Positions 31,993 to 42,798 of a stretch of 64,000 nt of DNA are shown piece after piece (position 1 is the stretch's first letter; every line of letters begins with the position of its first letter). The DNA comes from Enoplolaimus lenunculus. Taxonomy: Eukaryota; Nematoda; Enoplea; Enoplida; Thoracostomopsidae. The position numbers and the translations under genes were made by a program. The notes below the pieces were generated by a model that worked only from the letters and a program-made list of their open reading frames with translations, was not told where the DNA came from and did no database searches. Where the stretch lies: positions 1 to 64,000 of the forward strand of contig JASANG010002439.1 in NCBI GenBank assembly GCA_030248215.1, written 5' to 3'.

Positions 31993-32151
31993 CAAACAGG
32001 GATCAAAGCCACAAATTTTGTTTCAATTTAGTTGTATTCTAAAATTGCGTTTGACTTCTCGCTTGTTTCGCTCGTGAGCTTTTTTCCATAACGCATATCG
32101 CATTTCGTGCCACATCTGAATGGGGTTTGCGTCTGTCACTGCACGCAAACT

Positions 32152-32397
32152 ATGGCTCAAGAAACAACTTTGAACAGCGGAAATGTTAAAATTTTAAACT
32201 CCAAGCAATGGTTTGTTTTAAAAAATAGTTTTGTTGTTAAATTCAATTTAAGTTCAGTAGGGGGTAAATTAAAAGTTATTCCAACCAACTTAAAAAACAC
32301 AAACGTGTATCGTTGCATTTATCCAGGGTTTTGTGTTATAACTGGTGCAGACTGGAACATGGTTTGTCCCATGGTGACTCGACGTCAACACAAATGA
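32152..32397 (+). CDS. Possible small gene, 81 residues
   Basis: An ATG opens 82 codons including the stop. It begins MAQETTLNSGNVKILNSKQW and has balanced composition, with GKLKVIPTNLKNTNVYRCIY and GADWNMVCPMVTRRQHK later. There is no signal peptide, known domain or poly(A) signal nearby. It could be a terminal exon. Length is compatible with chance, so confidence is low. Confidence 0.3.
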   Translation: MAQETTLNSGNVKILNSKQWFVLKNSFVVKFNLSSVGGKLKVIPTNLKNTNVYRCIYPGFCVITGADWNMVCPMVTRRQHK

Positions 32398-32522
32398 CTG
32401 TGATATAAATATAGGGTATATCGACAATGATTGAACATCCTATAATATTGTTGGCTTACAGCCACTAACTGATCCGAAGTAAAATTTATTGTGTATAAAT
32501 GGCTATTATTGCACATGATACC

Positions 32523-32721
32523 ACTCTGTAAAAATGGGGAGTCAAATTGACTCTATCGAAATAGGCTTTTTGGGACTACACAAATTGAGTCAAATGGGAC
32601 CCACTGAGCGACTTTGGGTGAGTCAAATATGACTCTGGCGGAGTCAAATTTGACTCAGTTTGTGTAATCTGGAAAAGCCTACTTCGGAAAGAGTTAATTT
32701 GGCTCACTGTTTTTTGCAGTG
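32523..32721. mobile_element. Palindromic MITE family P, copy 1
   Basis: It starts CTCTGTAAAAATGGGGAGTC and ends CACTGTTTTTTGCAGTG. The whole element is an imperfect palindrome built from GAGTCAAATTTGACTC blocks. Confidence 0.7.
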
Positions 32722-33050
32722 CATGAGACATTTATGGGAATATATCGAATAAAGTTGCATAATTTTGGCAAATGTCGGCGATGTTATGCATGAAATGTTA
32801 ATATAAACGCATGCACTAACAAAATGCAAAGAAGGCAAAAATATAGTGGTATCGTTATTACATTAAAATTGTAGACAACTAAAAAATTTTGTATTTGATA
32901 CCTGAGATAACGTGCATACCAGCATGTTTTCCGCTATTATAATAGGAACAAAACGTGCTTCGCGCTGCCCCGGTTATAACGTGAACTTCGCATCAACTTA
33001 TTTGGCTCTTGAAGATTGCAAAAATGTACAATTTTACTAGATGCTATATA

Positions 33051-33237
33051 CACTGCAAAAAACGGTGAGTCAAATTGACTCTCTCCGAAATGGGCTCTAC
33101 GCGACTACACAAAATGAGTCAAATTTGACTCACTTCGTCGCGCGCTTGACTCTGGTAGAGTCGAATTTGACTCAGTTTGTGTAGTCCCATAGAGCATATT
33201 TCGAAAAGGTCAATTTGACTCACCATTTTTTGCAGTG
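33051..33237. mobile_element. Palindromic MITE family P, copy 2
   Basis: CACTGCAAAAAACGGTGAGT on the left mirrors ACTCACCATTTTTTGCAGTG on the right. TA flanks both sides. It carries repeated TGAGTCA/TGACTCA motifs. Confidence 0.8.
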
Positions 33238-34330
33238 TACACAAATAAGCTTTAATTTCCGGCACCGTGCTACTATTATTGTGCTATGGTGCCACAAGCG
33301 TTTGACAACGCACGACGCTTAAAATAAGGGCAGGATGGTTTGACAAACCATCAGACAACAGCTGCGTTTACAAAATGACCACTAAAACGAAGTAAACAGT
33401 AGTTGAAACAAATAGGTTCTTAAACTTTACACCAATACAGCAACCGATGATTAACAATAAGTGGTCAGCAATTGAAACGGTGCAAAAGTCACAAACACGT
33501 TGCCAAGGAGGGTTGAGGGTGTAGGCCCCTCAAATCGATGAACCAAGAAACGTTTTTTGACTGTTTATTAACACTGATGAATCGTCTTGATTCGTGTATA
33601 CTTCGCTCACGTGGTTTCTTTTAAGTGTTCAAATCTGATGTATCTAACAATTGAGTTTGTGTTTTTCAAAATTACACGAAACTTAAATGTTTTTATTTTG
33701 CACAAATCAATTTTGTTTGTCAAATGGTGTGCTGGCTTCGCTCGTGAAGTTTTTAAAACTCAAAGTTGTGGTCAACTAGATTGGTACGAGTTTTAAATAT
33801 TCTGGCTACACACAGTAAAAATTGATGATAACGTGAGACTGATAACAGATGCATTCGGTGCTTAAGCCTTTGAGCTCGGCTTTAAACACAGCAAAACAAC
33901 GGATGGCTGGCTAGTATAGGCCGCGGAGCGGTAAAATACAAGCAATACCAAAATAAGTAACATATAGAGTCATCTGACGGTTGTTTACCTTTCAAATTCA
34001 GTTCACACATCCAGAAAAGTCTATGAATATTTATGACAAAAATGTCATTTTATGGTTAGAATTAAAACCAATAATTGAATCACTATGCTGGTATAGTTTG
34101 TTATTTTGAAATAAATTCTTATTTACAATTAGCTTTGACAGGTGAGTTGTAAACCAGGTTAGTAGCTGGGGCAAGTTAATTAACCAAAAAGACAACAAAA
34201 CTTGCCTTATACAAAATTCTGTAAAAACAATTAAGAAAATTTTCGACTATTTGGTGGGACGACGATGTTTGTGTGATGGTTCCCCCTTGAATTACCATTG
34301 AGGCAACGTGTTTTAAGCTGATACGCTACT
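33238..34330. other. AT-rich spacer
   Basis: No supported gene. A CAG|GTGAGT on the plus strand at 34139-34147 has no exon before it that I would defend. Confidence 0.35.
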
Positions 34331-34500
34331 GACCCGAATAAGGGGATAAGGCGTTCAAGGGCATTATTTTAAGACTGAAACAATAGAAGTCTTAGCGTCC
34401 GTATATAGTTAAAAATTGTCTACTTATTAGTATATAAACTAAAGTTACATTAATTAGATTGCGTAAATGCTTTCTGGACTAAATAAATTCAGTATTGAAT
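34331..34500. mobile_element. Partial MITE family T
   Basis: The left end CTACTGACCCGAATAAGGGG matches; the right end is not found. Confidence 0.4.
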
Positions 34501-35211
34501 TTGATTGATTACTCAAAGTGTAATATCACCTATCACTTTTTCCACGGAAATAAGTGTCCGATGAACCTTTTTAGCAGGGGGTTAGATTTTTTCGTGACAG
34601 AGGCGAATTTTTGTATAAAACGCTAATAAGACGGATTTACAACTATGAGTTATATAAAGATAGCGAAATTTTCAGCATTTCTATAACGGAACCGAAAAGG
34701 TACGCCAATTTTAGCGGAAATCGAAACGGAAACGGATGTCGGGTTACACCCTGGTAATCGGTGAAAATTGTGGTTTTGCCAATTGAACATTTACCATATT
34801 CACATCACGAAATCATTTACGCGTCTACCAGTTCAACTGAAGACAAATCCTGCAAATTGAATATCTGGTCATTCAAAGCTTAAATCGCAAACGGATATCC
34901 GGTTCTGCCCTGGCTTCATGCGATCCTGCAATATTTCAGACAAAACGATAGCATAAAACAAAAACGTTTCTCTTAATTGGAATCTTAATTACTGCGGCCC
35001 GTGTAAAGATAAAACATATAAGTTTTCTATTTTCGGTATATTTATTATCGGTAAACTTTGTCGTTAATATTCGTACAAAAAGCATAATTTGGCAGAAACT
35101 ACGATAAATATCGCATTGTTTTGACGAAAAAATATACGTCAAAATTGATTAATTTGTGTAACCAAGAGCATAAAGTTACAGAGTGTGACAATTCGCCGCC
35201 ATGCCTGTAGC
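34501..35211. other. Spacer with CCGGATATCCGTTTCC-like motifs
   Basis: Short segments near 34680-34755 and 34875-34915 (AACGGAAACGGATGTCGGGT and ACGGATATCCGGTTCTGCCC) resemble the GC-rich ends of the MITEs at 57371 and 60756, but I cannot pair the ends. Confidence 0.35.
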
Positions 35212-35299
35212 CTGCTCATACCGCCGGGGCTGGAAGCTTAAAGTGTTTTAGGAGGAGATACAAAGATTTTAGACGATTAGCAATCAAGTTTGAAACTTT
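35212..35299. mobile_element. Fragment of the GTAGCCAG hAT MITE family
   Basis: GCCTGTAGCCTGCTCATACC and the following CTTAAAGTGTTTTAGGAGGA align with the left half of the copy at 31098. It stops at the next MITE. Confidence 0.45.
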
Positions 35300-35738
35300 T
35301 TCTCATGTATAGATCAGGGCGGCGGCCATATTTTCGCGGGACTGCAAGAGTAAGCTTAAGCTTTAGACCATTTTTTTGCTTAATAGGTTTAAGCTTAAGT
35401 GTTGGCTTATCTTTAAGCTTAAACGTAGGCTTGAGTAAGCTTAAGCTTTAGACTATTTTTTGCTTAATAGGTTTAAGCTTAAGTGTTGGCTTATCTTTAA
35501 GCTTAAACGTAGGCTTGAGTAAGCTTAAGCTTTAGACTATTTTTTGCTTAATAGGTTTAAGCTTAAGTGTTGGCTTATCTTTAAGCTTAAACGTAGGCTT
35601 GAGTAAGCTTAAGCTTTAGACTATTTTTTTGCTTAATAGGTTTAAGCTTAGTTGCTGGCTTATCTTTAAGCTTAAACTTAGGCTTTGGCTTATTTCAATG
35701 CTTATGCAACTGTTACGGCCCTGTTCTATACATTGGCC
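35300..35738. mobile_element. MITE family B copy expanded by an internal tandem repeat
   Basis: The left end TCTCATGTATAGATCAGGGC is diverged and the right end is CGGCCCTGTTCTATACATTG plus GCC. It is about 439 bp because the interior holds four tandem 84-85 bp units. Confidence 0.7.
35351..35690. repeat. Four tandem 84-bp units inside the MITE
   Basis: Units start at 35351, 35436, 35520 and 35604 with TAAGCTTAAGCTTTAGAC. The middle two are identical and the outer two nearly so. The sequence is made of TAAGCTTAAG palindromes and TTAGGC-like hexamers. Confidence 0.95.
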
Positions 35739-35747
35739 GACTTTTAT

Positions 35748-35920
35748 AGGAAGGCCAACACCGCCCTGACAATCACAGGAATCAAGCATCATACGGTCCT
35801 GTCTTCGTTGTTCCTGTTCCTCAATCAAACGGGTTTTAAGCCCCACCAAACCGCGAAAATGGTCGTGTACAACCCGTTTGCACTCATTAAGCATATCGGC
35901 AAACACACCAGCCTAATTAA
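35748..35920 (-). CDS. GC-rich exon-like block beside a MITE
   Basis: After acceptor-like ttaattaattag the minus strand reads AGVFADMLNECKRVVHDHFR, then LKTRLIEEQEQRRQDRMMLD and on into the neighbouring MITE without a stop. It is clearly richer in G+C than its surroundings and looks helical, with a Glu/Gln/Arg coiled-coil-like run. The plus strand of the same block is also open, which weakens the call. No donor or upstream exon located. It could be a host exon partly overrun by the MITE. Confidence 0.33.
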
Positions 35921-36370
35921 TTAACGGGCGCTCCGGCTTTCAGACCGCTTGATGCTGTATGCTTGTAATTAAAAGTGTGGTGGAGTGTCATACTTTGCTA
36001 TTCGCATAAGCAGCAGCCAAGTAAGGGCACCGCTATACTTGTCATGCGGAGCGAAAGTCATCGTCCGTCACCGTCCGTCTTTATACGGTATCGTACGTGA
36101 ACGTCGAAGGTACATCTCAATGGCAGCGGCACCCTAACATAACAAACATTTCATATTATCAAGCACGGACGGTATGTTGAAACTTTAAATTCTTGTTAAT
36201 AAATTGTCTTAGAAAAGCGAAAATTCCTTCAAATCAGATAAAAAATCCTAACGATGTTTGGCCAATTAAATCAAATGATAGTAAGACTTTAACTAATTTG
36301 AGTAAACACGAATTTCTATAGGAACAAGTTTGTGCCTTTTGGACTCGGCTAACAGTCGCATAGATCGCGT
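35921..36370. other. Spacer with dispersed CG-dyad repeat
   Basis: The stretch at about 36035-36120 resembles 11790-11870 in the Kunitz-like gene intron (CGTCCGTCACCGTCCGTC). Confidence 0.4.
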
Positions 36371-36541
36371 TTATGAAGGAATAACATCGTTTAAGATTTT
36401 TCGGCCAAACGTATACCGGGCGAGAGAATTTTTTGACCTGTAGAATAAAGAAACATCCGTCCCCTGGATACGAAACTGGTTATTAGCAGAAATTGTTAAT
36501 TGCAACACGCAGGGTGTCTCGTAGACACAGACTTTACAAAC
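36371..36541 (-). CDS. Possible terminal exon, 56 residues
   Basis: After the acceptor gttccttgttgcag the minus strand reads NVCKVCVYETPCVLQLTISA and continues to a stop at 36371 (end ARYTFGRKILNDVIPS). The pyrimidine-rich acceptor and alternating beta-like composition are suggestive. The same frame is open upstream of the acceptor too. No partner exon found and no family recognised. Confidence 0.28.
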   Translation of the reverse strand, partial: VCKVCVYETPCVLQLTISANNQFRIQGTDVSLFYRSKNSLARYTFGRKILNDVIPS

Positions 36542-36747
36542 GTTCTGCAACAAGGAACTCCGTTTTAGTAATAATTGGGAGCACAATAATATAGTTATTA
36601 CAGCCCATATTAATCTACAAGACCTTACGAATTGACGTCTAGGACTACGACTAAGCGTACTCCTAAGCACAAACCCAAGCCGCCCAGTCTTTCTTCATTC
36701 CACTGGACTCCTTTTCACCCAATGGGGAAGCCTTTACAAAAATATTG

Positions 36748-36949
36748 GGCCAATGTAAGGAACAGGGGCGGAACAGTATTATGAGCATATTCCTAAGCCT
36801 AAGCCTAAGCCTAAGCCTAAACCTAAGCGTAAGAATGGGCATATTCCTAAGCCTAAGCCTAAGCCAGGCGAAAAAATTAGTCTAAAGCTTAAGCTTACTC
36901 TATTGCTGTCCCACAGAAAAAAGTTCCGCCCCTGATATTTACATGGGCC
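36748..36949. mobile_element. MITE family A copy with near-perfect 8-bp duplication
   Basis: It starts GGCCAATGTAAGGAACAGGG and ends GCCCCTGATATTTACATGGG plus CC. The flanks are aaatattg and gaatattg. The interior has long runs of CCTAAG. Confidence 0.85.
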
Positions 36950-38015
36950 GAATATTGGGTTTAATAAGCCGCTTACGACAATATAAAACGTCAATTGTGT
37001 TTTAGTGCTAATTAACCCCTATACCTTCATCAAAAGTACCATAGAGCATTGCGACCAATTAAAATACATGGTGGCTATGGCACTAATTGGCCAGTTTATT
37101 AACCTGGAACTTTATTGATCACATATAATCAAGTACATTCTAATTTCAACCAATCATTTTCAATGGTTTTTTCTCAATGCGAATTAGGTTCTAAGTAACA
37201 ACCAGCGATATGTTTTGGGGATTGTTTGATGTTTCGCAGCCCATTATCGATCCTTGACATTATTAATTTATCGGGTTTGTAATGTTTATAATTTTGGTAT
37301 TTTTACTTTTTACCCACACTATAATGTCAAAATTAATAGCATGCACAAGGTACGGTTCATTGGACTCCAAAGCGTATAAAGCCTAAAACCTAAGTGTGAG
37401 CCAATGATTATAGCCTAAACTTGAAGTCTAAGCAGAAGCCTGGACCTAAGCCCAAACTGACGCTTGAACCTAAGTCTATTAACCGTACGTCTAAGCCTAA
37501 CCCATTCCCTACGCCCAAGCGTAAGCAGTCCTATCAGCAAGGGCTTAACCCACGAAAACATGTACTCGAAGCTGCCCCGGTCGAAGCAAAAACATACGCT
37601 CAAAGCTATTCCGTCGTCCCAACACAAATATATGTTCGAAACTGGCTACCATTGTAAATTGGGCGTATTGCGGTTCCACGGGTAAACGGGACACCACTCA
37701 GAGTAATATTCGGTAGTTTATGGATTGTGCGGTGTGCTTGCTGGAATTGTTTTGGGCAAGTATAAACAGTAAGATGGAAAATATCTTAAAAATAGATCAT
37801 AGCAGCTTTAAAGTTGTAACCGTTCAAAGCATACAAAAACGACGTAAACAGACGCCATTTCAGTTGGGACCCCCCCTGCACGTGTGTACGACTTGAAAAC
37901 CAGTTATCTGAGTAAGTTTAAATTGGTTAATTCAATATTACTGTTCGAAAAAGAGCACTCAGAATTATTAAGATTATTACAAAAACAATGACCTTTAATA
38001 TTGCATGCTGTGTTA
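36950..38015. other. Spacer with a degenerate TTAGGC remnant
   Basis: CCTAAG-like hexamers without termini lie at about 37375-37540. Nothing else supported. Confidence 0.35.
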
Positions 38016-38408
38016 CTGTAATGACCCGAATAAGAGAAGGGTTCCCATTTAGAATCCCAATCAATAGGAGATCGTGTCCCTAATAAGAGTTTGTGAGCGG
38101 ATAGTGTCCCTAAACCTTTAATCAGAGTCCATAAGTGTCAATTATCCCTAATTGAAGCGCGCAAATTTCACGCACAAATTTTATTAAATAATCCAGAAAA
38201 CCACGGACGTGGCAACCAACAAAAATGCTGCAAAAGGTCAGTCTTGCCCAAACGAGATAATGACATAAGAGATGGGTATTAGGTAAAACTAACGAAAGGC
38301 GGCGAAGGCAGGTTAAAAATAAATAACAGCCCGTAACCGAATAACAGGGAGTACCCTCTGGAGAGGCGAAATAAATATCACCCCCCGTTATCCGGGTGGT
38401 TACTACAG
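38016..38408. mobile_element. MITE family T copy
   Basis: It starts CTGTAATGACCCGAATAAGA after TA and ends GGGTGGTTACTACAG before TA. Confidence 0.75.
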
Positions 38409-38543
38409 TACGGTGTTAACGATCGTTTTTCGTCTTTAAGTAATTTTTTGGGAGGTATGAATTCAAGGTAATGTTTAAACAAAGAACTGTTGAAAATTGA
38501 GGCAAATTTATAACAAATTTCAAATATTTAATGTAATAAGTTT

Positions 38544-39024
38544 ACAGTTTCCGGATACAGGCGACTTTACAGTTTCCGGATAGAGGCGACTTACAGTTTC
38601 CGGATAGAGGCGACTTACAGTTTCCGGATAGAGGCGACTTACAGTTTCCGGATACAGGCGACTTACAGTTTCCGGATACAGGCGACTTACAGTTTCCGGA
38701 TAGAGGCGACTTACAGTTTCCGGATAGAGGCGACTTACAGTTTCCGGATAGAGGCGACTTACAGTTTCCGGATACAGGCGACTTACAGTTTCCGGATACA
38801 GGCGACTTACAGTTTCCGGATAGAGGCGACTTACAGTTTCCGGATAGAGGCGACTTACAGTTTCCGGATAGAGGCGACTTACAATTTCCGGATAGAGGCG
38901 ACTTACAATTTCCGGATAGAGGCGACTTACAATTTCCGGATAGAGGCGACTTACAATTTCCGGATAGAGGCGGCTTACACTTTTCGGATAGCGGCGACTT
39001 ACAGTTCCCGGATACAGGTGACAT
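38544..39024. repeat. Minisatellite, 20 copies of a 24-bp unit with 120-bp higher-order structure
   Basis: The unit is ACAGTTTCCGGATAGAGGCG plus ACTT. Bases 38641-38760 and 38761-38880 are identical, so the array has grown by copying five units at a time (variants C, C, G, G, G at one site). The right end contains a different ACAATTTCC variant and decays. The unit length is a multiple of three and four of six frames are open, so the long open frame on the minus strand (repeating GNCKSPLS) is not proof of coding. Confidence 0.97.
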
Positions 39025-39156
39025 CGGCTGTAAAACCAAGCCAGTGTCAGACCTTCAGTTGTATCCTGTAAAGTATATATACGAAATGCTACACGTTACA
39101 CAGCGTGTATATAAACGCAAATTCTTTGCAAGACGTGATAGCTCTTCAGACGCGAG

Positions 39157-39230
39157 CTTCAAGCTGCGATAGCTGAGGTGCTGATGGAACCGTCTTGCGC
39201 ACCAACCGCCCGGGTTCGATTTCAAGCTTG
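39157..39230 (+). other. tRNA-derived segment with A and B boxes
   Basis: TAGCTGAGGTGCTGATGG matches an A box and CCGGGTTCGATTTC a B box at normal spacing. TTCAAGCT and AGCTTGAA close the segment. The stems do not fold as a full tRNA, so this is a SINE head or a tRNA pseudogene. Confidence 0.45.
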
Positions 39231-39659
39231 AAAAATAGATTTCAGTTGAAATGTAATTCAAGTTCGAGGTTTCAGAAGTAAGCATTGATGGTTGCCAAAT
39301 AAATCCATTTTATCAAAACCTAATTCCACGTTTGAGTTTGCAGTGTTGCTGTTACAACAATAAGCATAATTCAAGCCGTGACTTCAATATGACATTCTAA
39401 TTAAAGTTCAAAAATGACTTGAGTCTGCAACTGAGACAATATCAGCGTAAATTCAAACTGAGTCAAATACTAACAAAACTTCAATTGAAATTCCAACTTG
39501 GTACTCAATCACAATCGTCAACATACAACGCCTACGCATAACAAATATCAGTCCATGTTAATTGTAGGTGACTGCCTACTAAGTCTAAATGCTAAGTCTA
39601 AGTGTAAGCCCAAGCCTATGCCTTCCAGTCTGTACGTTTCCCTGTCTTCCACTGTGCAG
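39231..39659. other. Spacer
   Basis: A degenerate CTAAG-hexamer segment lies at 39580-39630. Confidence 0.3.
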
Positions 39660-39851
39660 ATTCGTGTAGTAGCATGGACCGACAAATCAAACGGGGGATT
39701 TGTGGTGGTTCGAGCACAGGTTTGGCAAACTCTACAAAAAATAGTTGCACGCGAAGTCGTAGTTTGTAAAAAACAAATTAAATTTCAGTTTCAAATTAGT
39801 GCGTTTGCGTTGTTGTGTTTTAGTGGTCAAGAGAACCCGCGTGGGATTTGA
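39660..39851 (+). CDS. Possible terminal exon, 63 residues
   Basis: It follows a good polypyrimidine acceptor (tgtcttccactgtgcag) and reads IRVVAWTDKSNGGFVVVRAQ and onward to a stop after SGQENPRGI. The frame is also open upstream of the acceptor. Part of the beginning (CATGGACC) looks like a MITE terminus, which counts against a conserved exon. No family recognised. Confidence 0.27.
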   Translation: MRVVAWTDKSNGGFVVVRAQVWQTLQKIVAREVVVCKKQIKFQFQISAFALLCFSGQENPRGI

Positions 39852-40734
39852 AGTTGAATGTTTGACAAAAACACTCAGTTTCGTACGAGTACAATAGTTC
39901 AGATTGTACAAGGTATTTGAAATTGAAATAGCTCCACATTACGATGTGTGTCCCGCTGCATGTGGTGTGTATGACGAGGGCAGTGATGTGAGAGACCGGA
40001 GTTCCTCCCGATCCTAATTTTTTTACCCGATAAAAACATTAATTTGCACAGTATGGTTAACGGTTTTCCAATTTGATCTTGGGTCATTTTCTAGTCGTTC
40101 AAAGGTTACTTAATATGCCTGACGTGACGAATCCAGAATTTTAAGATGAACCTAAGATCATATCTGATAAAAATTTTGACTGAAACAAACTGCATTTTGA
40201 CCAAATATTCGAAAGCAGTCGTGTTGCTAAAGATAGCTATCAAAGATGTATATAGATACATCATTCCATCTATGATCCAAATGATTATATTGCGGCATTT
40301 TGTTTTATAGTCCAACATTTTCTACCCAACCCTACAACACTAAAATGTTTATGATCGAACCTGAATGTATGATTTCCGGTAAGCAGGATAGTTTTTGGAT
40401 TTAGAAATTTTACTAATTTCAAAGCGTGTTTTCAATTACTTATTTTTCAATTATTTATTACGCTATTGTTGTTCCATATTCGCAACGATAATTTGAGCCA
40501 TATTTTTCAGATATTTGGCTGGAAAACATATTGTGGTGTGCAGATGAACCCTTTTGTAGCACTAATATTTTAATAGAGCCGGGCTGGCGCGGTAGGGAGA
40601 TACATCTGGGTCTGTCTGGATCGACCACTGTCTACGTTTATGTAGAGTTTAACGTACCTAATCTACTGCGACTTGTCCGCTTCATAAACAATTGCTAATT
40701 ATGACGAATGTCGTTAATATATACACGGTTTAAA
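39852..40734. other. AT-rich spacer
   Basis: At about 40563-40630 a GC-rich stretch has A-box-like TGGCGCGGTAGG and B-box-like GGATCGACC, possibly another tRNA-derived remnant. Nothing else recognised. Confidence 0.3.
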
Positions 40735-40925
40735 TGTAAACGGATATTGAAAACGACGGAAACGGATAGTGAAAACAACAAAAATGGATAGTGAAAACAA
40801 CAAAAACGGATAGTGAAAACAACAAAAATGGATAATGAAAACAACAAAAACGGATAGTGGAAACAACAAAAACGCATAGCGAAAACAACAAAAACGGATA
40901 GTGAAAACAACAAAAACGGATAGCC
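40735..40925. repeat. Tandem 22-bp repeat, about eight copies
   Basis: The unit is AAAAACGGATAGTGAAAACA plus AC, with scattered changes. It resembles the CGGAAACGG motif found at ends of MITEs elsewhere in the window. Confidence 0.9.
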
Positions 40926-41947
40926 AGATTGCGATAAAAACGGATATTTCAACATAAATGTTCAAAATATTTTGTCTCAAGATTTTTTGATGACCATTGT
41001 TATTTTCGTTTCAAATCGAACAATTGCAGTATATCTGTACTGAAAACGTAAATTATCTGTAAATCATTTTACAACTATTAACTGTAAAAAAGCGTAAAAA
41101 TAATAAAGTAATAAAACGGAAACGGACATCGATTTCTACCAGAAACCAGAACAAACATCCGGCTACGCGTTGACACAGTTTAAAATATGGCATATCTGCG
41201 ACCATCAACACGGCCGGACTGTTGAAAAACATGAAAATTAAAAGATCAAAATCACTCGCTTGAAAAGCCACATTCTCATATTTCAACACTTTTTCATTTT
41301 TAGATAAAAACCAATTTGAGGTGAGTATTAAACTAAAAAAACATCTTTTCTGCTCTGTTTAATGTTGGTAAAACTGAAACGACCATTTTGTCAAAATTTG
41401 AGCGTATATAATTGCAAATAGCGGGACTATTTCACCAGCAAATTTCTAGAGACAAGACTATCGACACTGTTAGCACGATTTAAAGCCACCTGCTGGCTCT
41501 TAGAGGTCAAAAATTTCTCATTCGTCCCGCTCGTTTATATCCTTTTGCTTGACCATTTTACGTACCCACTCAAAATCCAAACCACGTTCCTGTTTTTAAA
41601 TATAAATTTAAGAATATATGCAAATTTCGCTATTAATGATTCTACGTGAAAACGTGAAACTAATTACTGTCAAACAGTATCTGATGGGTGGTCAAACCAA
41701 AAAATATTAAATTCTGTAAATAAATTGTAAATAAAGAAAGTGTCCCAATTTAAATAATATCAGTAAAAGTGAACGCGTGGCTAAAGGCGACGATATGACG
41801 GCAGGCAGTAAGAAATCGTGTCCAAAAATGTACGCTATTTTAAACGCTTTTAGAGTTTCAACAGCATGCTTCAAAACTTTTTCATAAGTGCGGACGCTAT
41901 GAAATAAATAGCGTACCTAAATGCAGTTGTGTAAACTGTTTTTAAAG
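40926..41947. other. AT-rich spacer with a possible micro-exon
   Basis: On the plus strand caacactttttcatttttag is followed 17 bases later by GAG|GTGAGT at about 41321. Both splice sites are strong, but 17 bases is very small and no neighbouring exon is proven. Confidence 0.25.
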
Positions 41948-42528
41948 CAATTCACAAGTGCAAGTTTTTGCTGCGAGAACTCAACCCTTCAACTTGTAAG
42001 AAATACTTGCAGTTGCAAGTTATTTGCAAGCAAACATCACTTTCATTCTGAATTTTGACATGAATTTATATGAATAAAGACAACTACAATAAATATCAAG
42101 CCGAAGCTATAAATTATCAGTTCGGCCATGATGATGCATTCATTTTACGTGCAAGAGTGTTCATACCTATGAATTAGTTACTGGCGTGTATTCATCATGT
42201 ATAATTTGCACATCCAAGTTCTTCTAATTAATTTTCTTACAAAACTCGCAACTGCAAGTCTCCGCTGCAAGCATACGCGCACGGTTACGCAGTTTTTAAT
42301 CGACCAATCAAAATGTAGGTGCAAGAAATTGAAACGACTTGCAACTGCGTTCACACGCGCGAATTGGCATGAGTTCTTGTTAATTATTTGCAGCTGCAAG
42401 AGCTTCAAAGCTACTTTGTGACCAAACTTGCAATTGCAAGCTGCACGTGCAAGTTGTTGCGTGACCAAACTAGCGGATGCAAGTTGCACGTACAAGTTTT
42501 TACCGCAAAAACTTGCACGTGGGAACAA
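41948..42528. mobile_element. Long family L element
   Basis: It begins ACAAGTGCAAGTTTTTGCTG and ends CGCAAAAACTTGCACGTG. It is about 580 bp with many internal CTTGCAGCTGCAAG and ACTTGCACGTGCAAGT palindromes, possibly two nested or tandem copies. Confidence 0.6.
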
Positions 42529-42597
42529 TGCTTAACGTTTGATATTAAATCTCTTAGATCTTAACTATTTTTTCAAAATTGGGAATACGTTTTGCAG

Positions 42598-42798
42598 GTT
42601 TTGATAATTGTTTCAAGAACGGATTGTAAAAAAGATCGGAAACGGAACCGAGCTAAAGAACTACCAAACGAAACGAATTTTTTATTGCACGCTGTTGCAG
42701 TACACATGCGATATAGTGCATTGATTGTACTATACTCGCAGTATATTACTAGACGTCATCTAAGCAACGTTGTATGCAGTTGGATAGGTGCAGCGTAG
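42598..42798 (+). CDS. Possible terminal exon, 66 residues
   Basis: Following the acceptor aatacgttttgcag the plus strand reads VLIIVSRTDCKKDRKRNRAK, then ELPNETNFLLHAVAVHMRYS, ending SNVVCSWIGAA and a stop. It has a basic patch and a hydrophobic helix-like segment. The micro-exon candidate at about 41313 could be upstream. No family recognised; length is compatible with chance. Confidence 0.28.
   Translation, partial: VLIIVSRTDCKKDRKRNRAKELPNETNFLLHAVAVHMRYSALIVLYSQYITRRHLSNVVCSWIGAA

Noticed and set aside
36781-36870. Interstitial telomere made of TTAGGC repeats
   Set aside because: The hexamers lie inside a MITE with inverted ends and an 8-bp target duplication, so they are element interior, not a telomere scar.
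37860-37915. Short exon between tttcag and CTGA|GTAAGT on the plus strand
   Set aside because: Only about 50 bases, one open frame of three, and no partner exon.
38544-39024. CRISPR-like array
   Set aside because: Units are contiguous with no spacers, and the setting is eukaryotic; it is a minisatellite.
38542-39039. 165-codon protein of GNCKSPLS repeats
   Set aside because: The unit length is a multiple of three and four of six frames are open, so an open frame is expected by construction.
40695-40980. Hydrophobic membrane protein
   Set aside because: The Phe/Val/Leu pattern is a 22-bp tandem repeat read in rotating frames.
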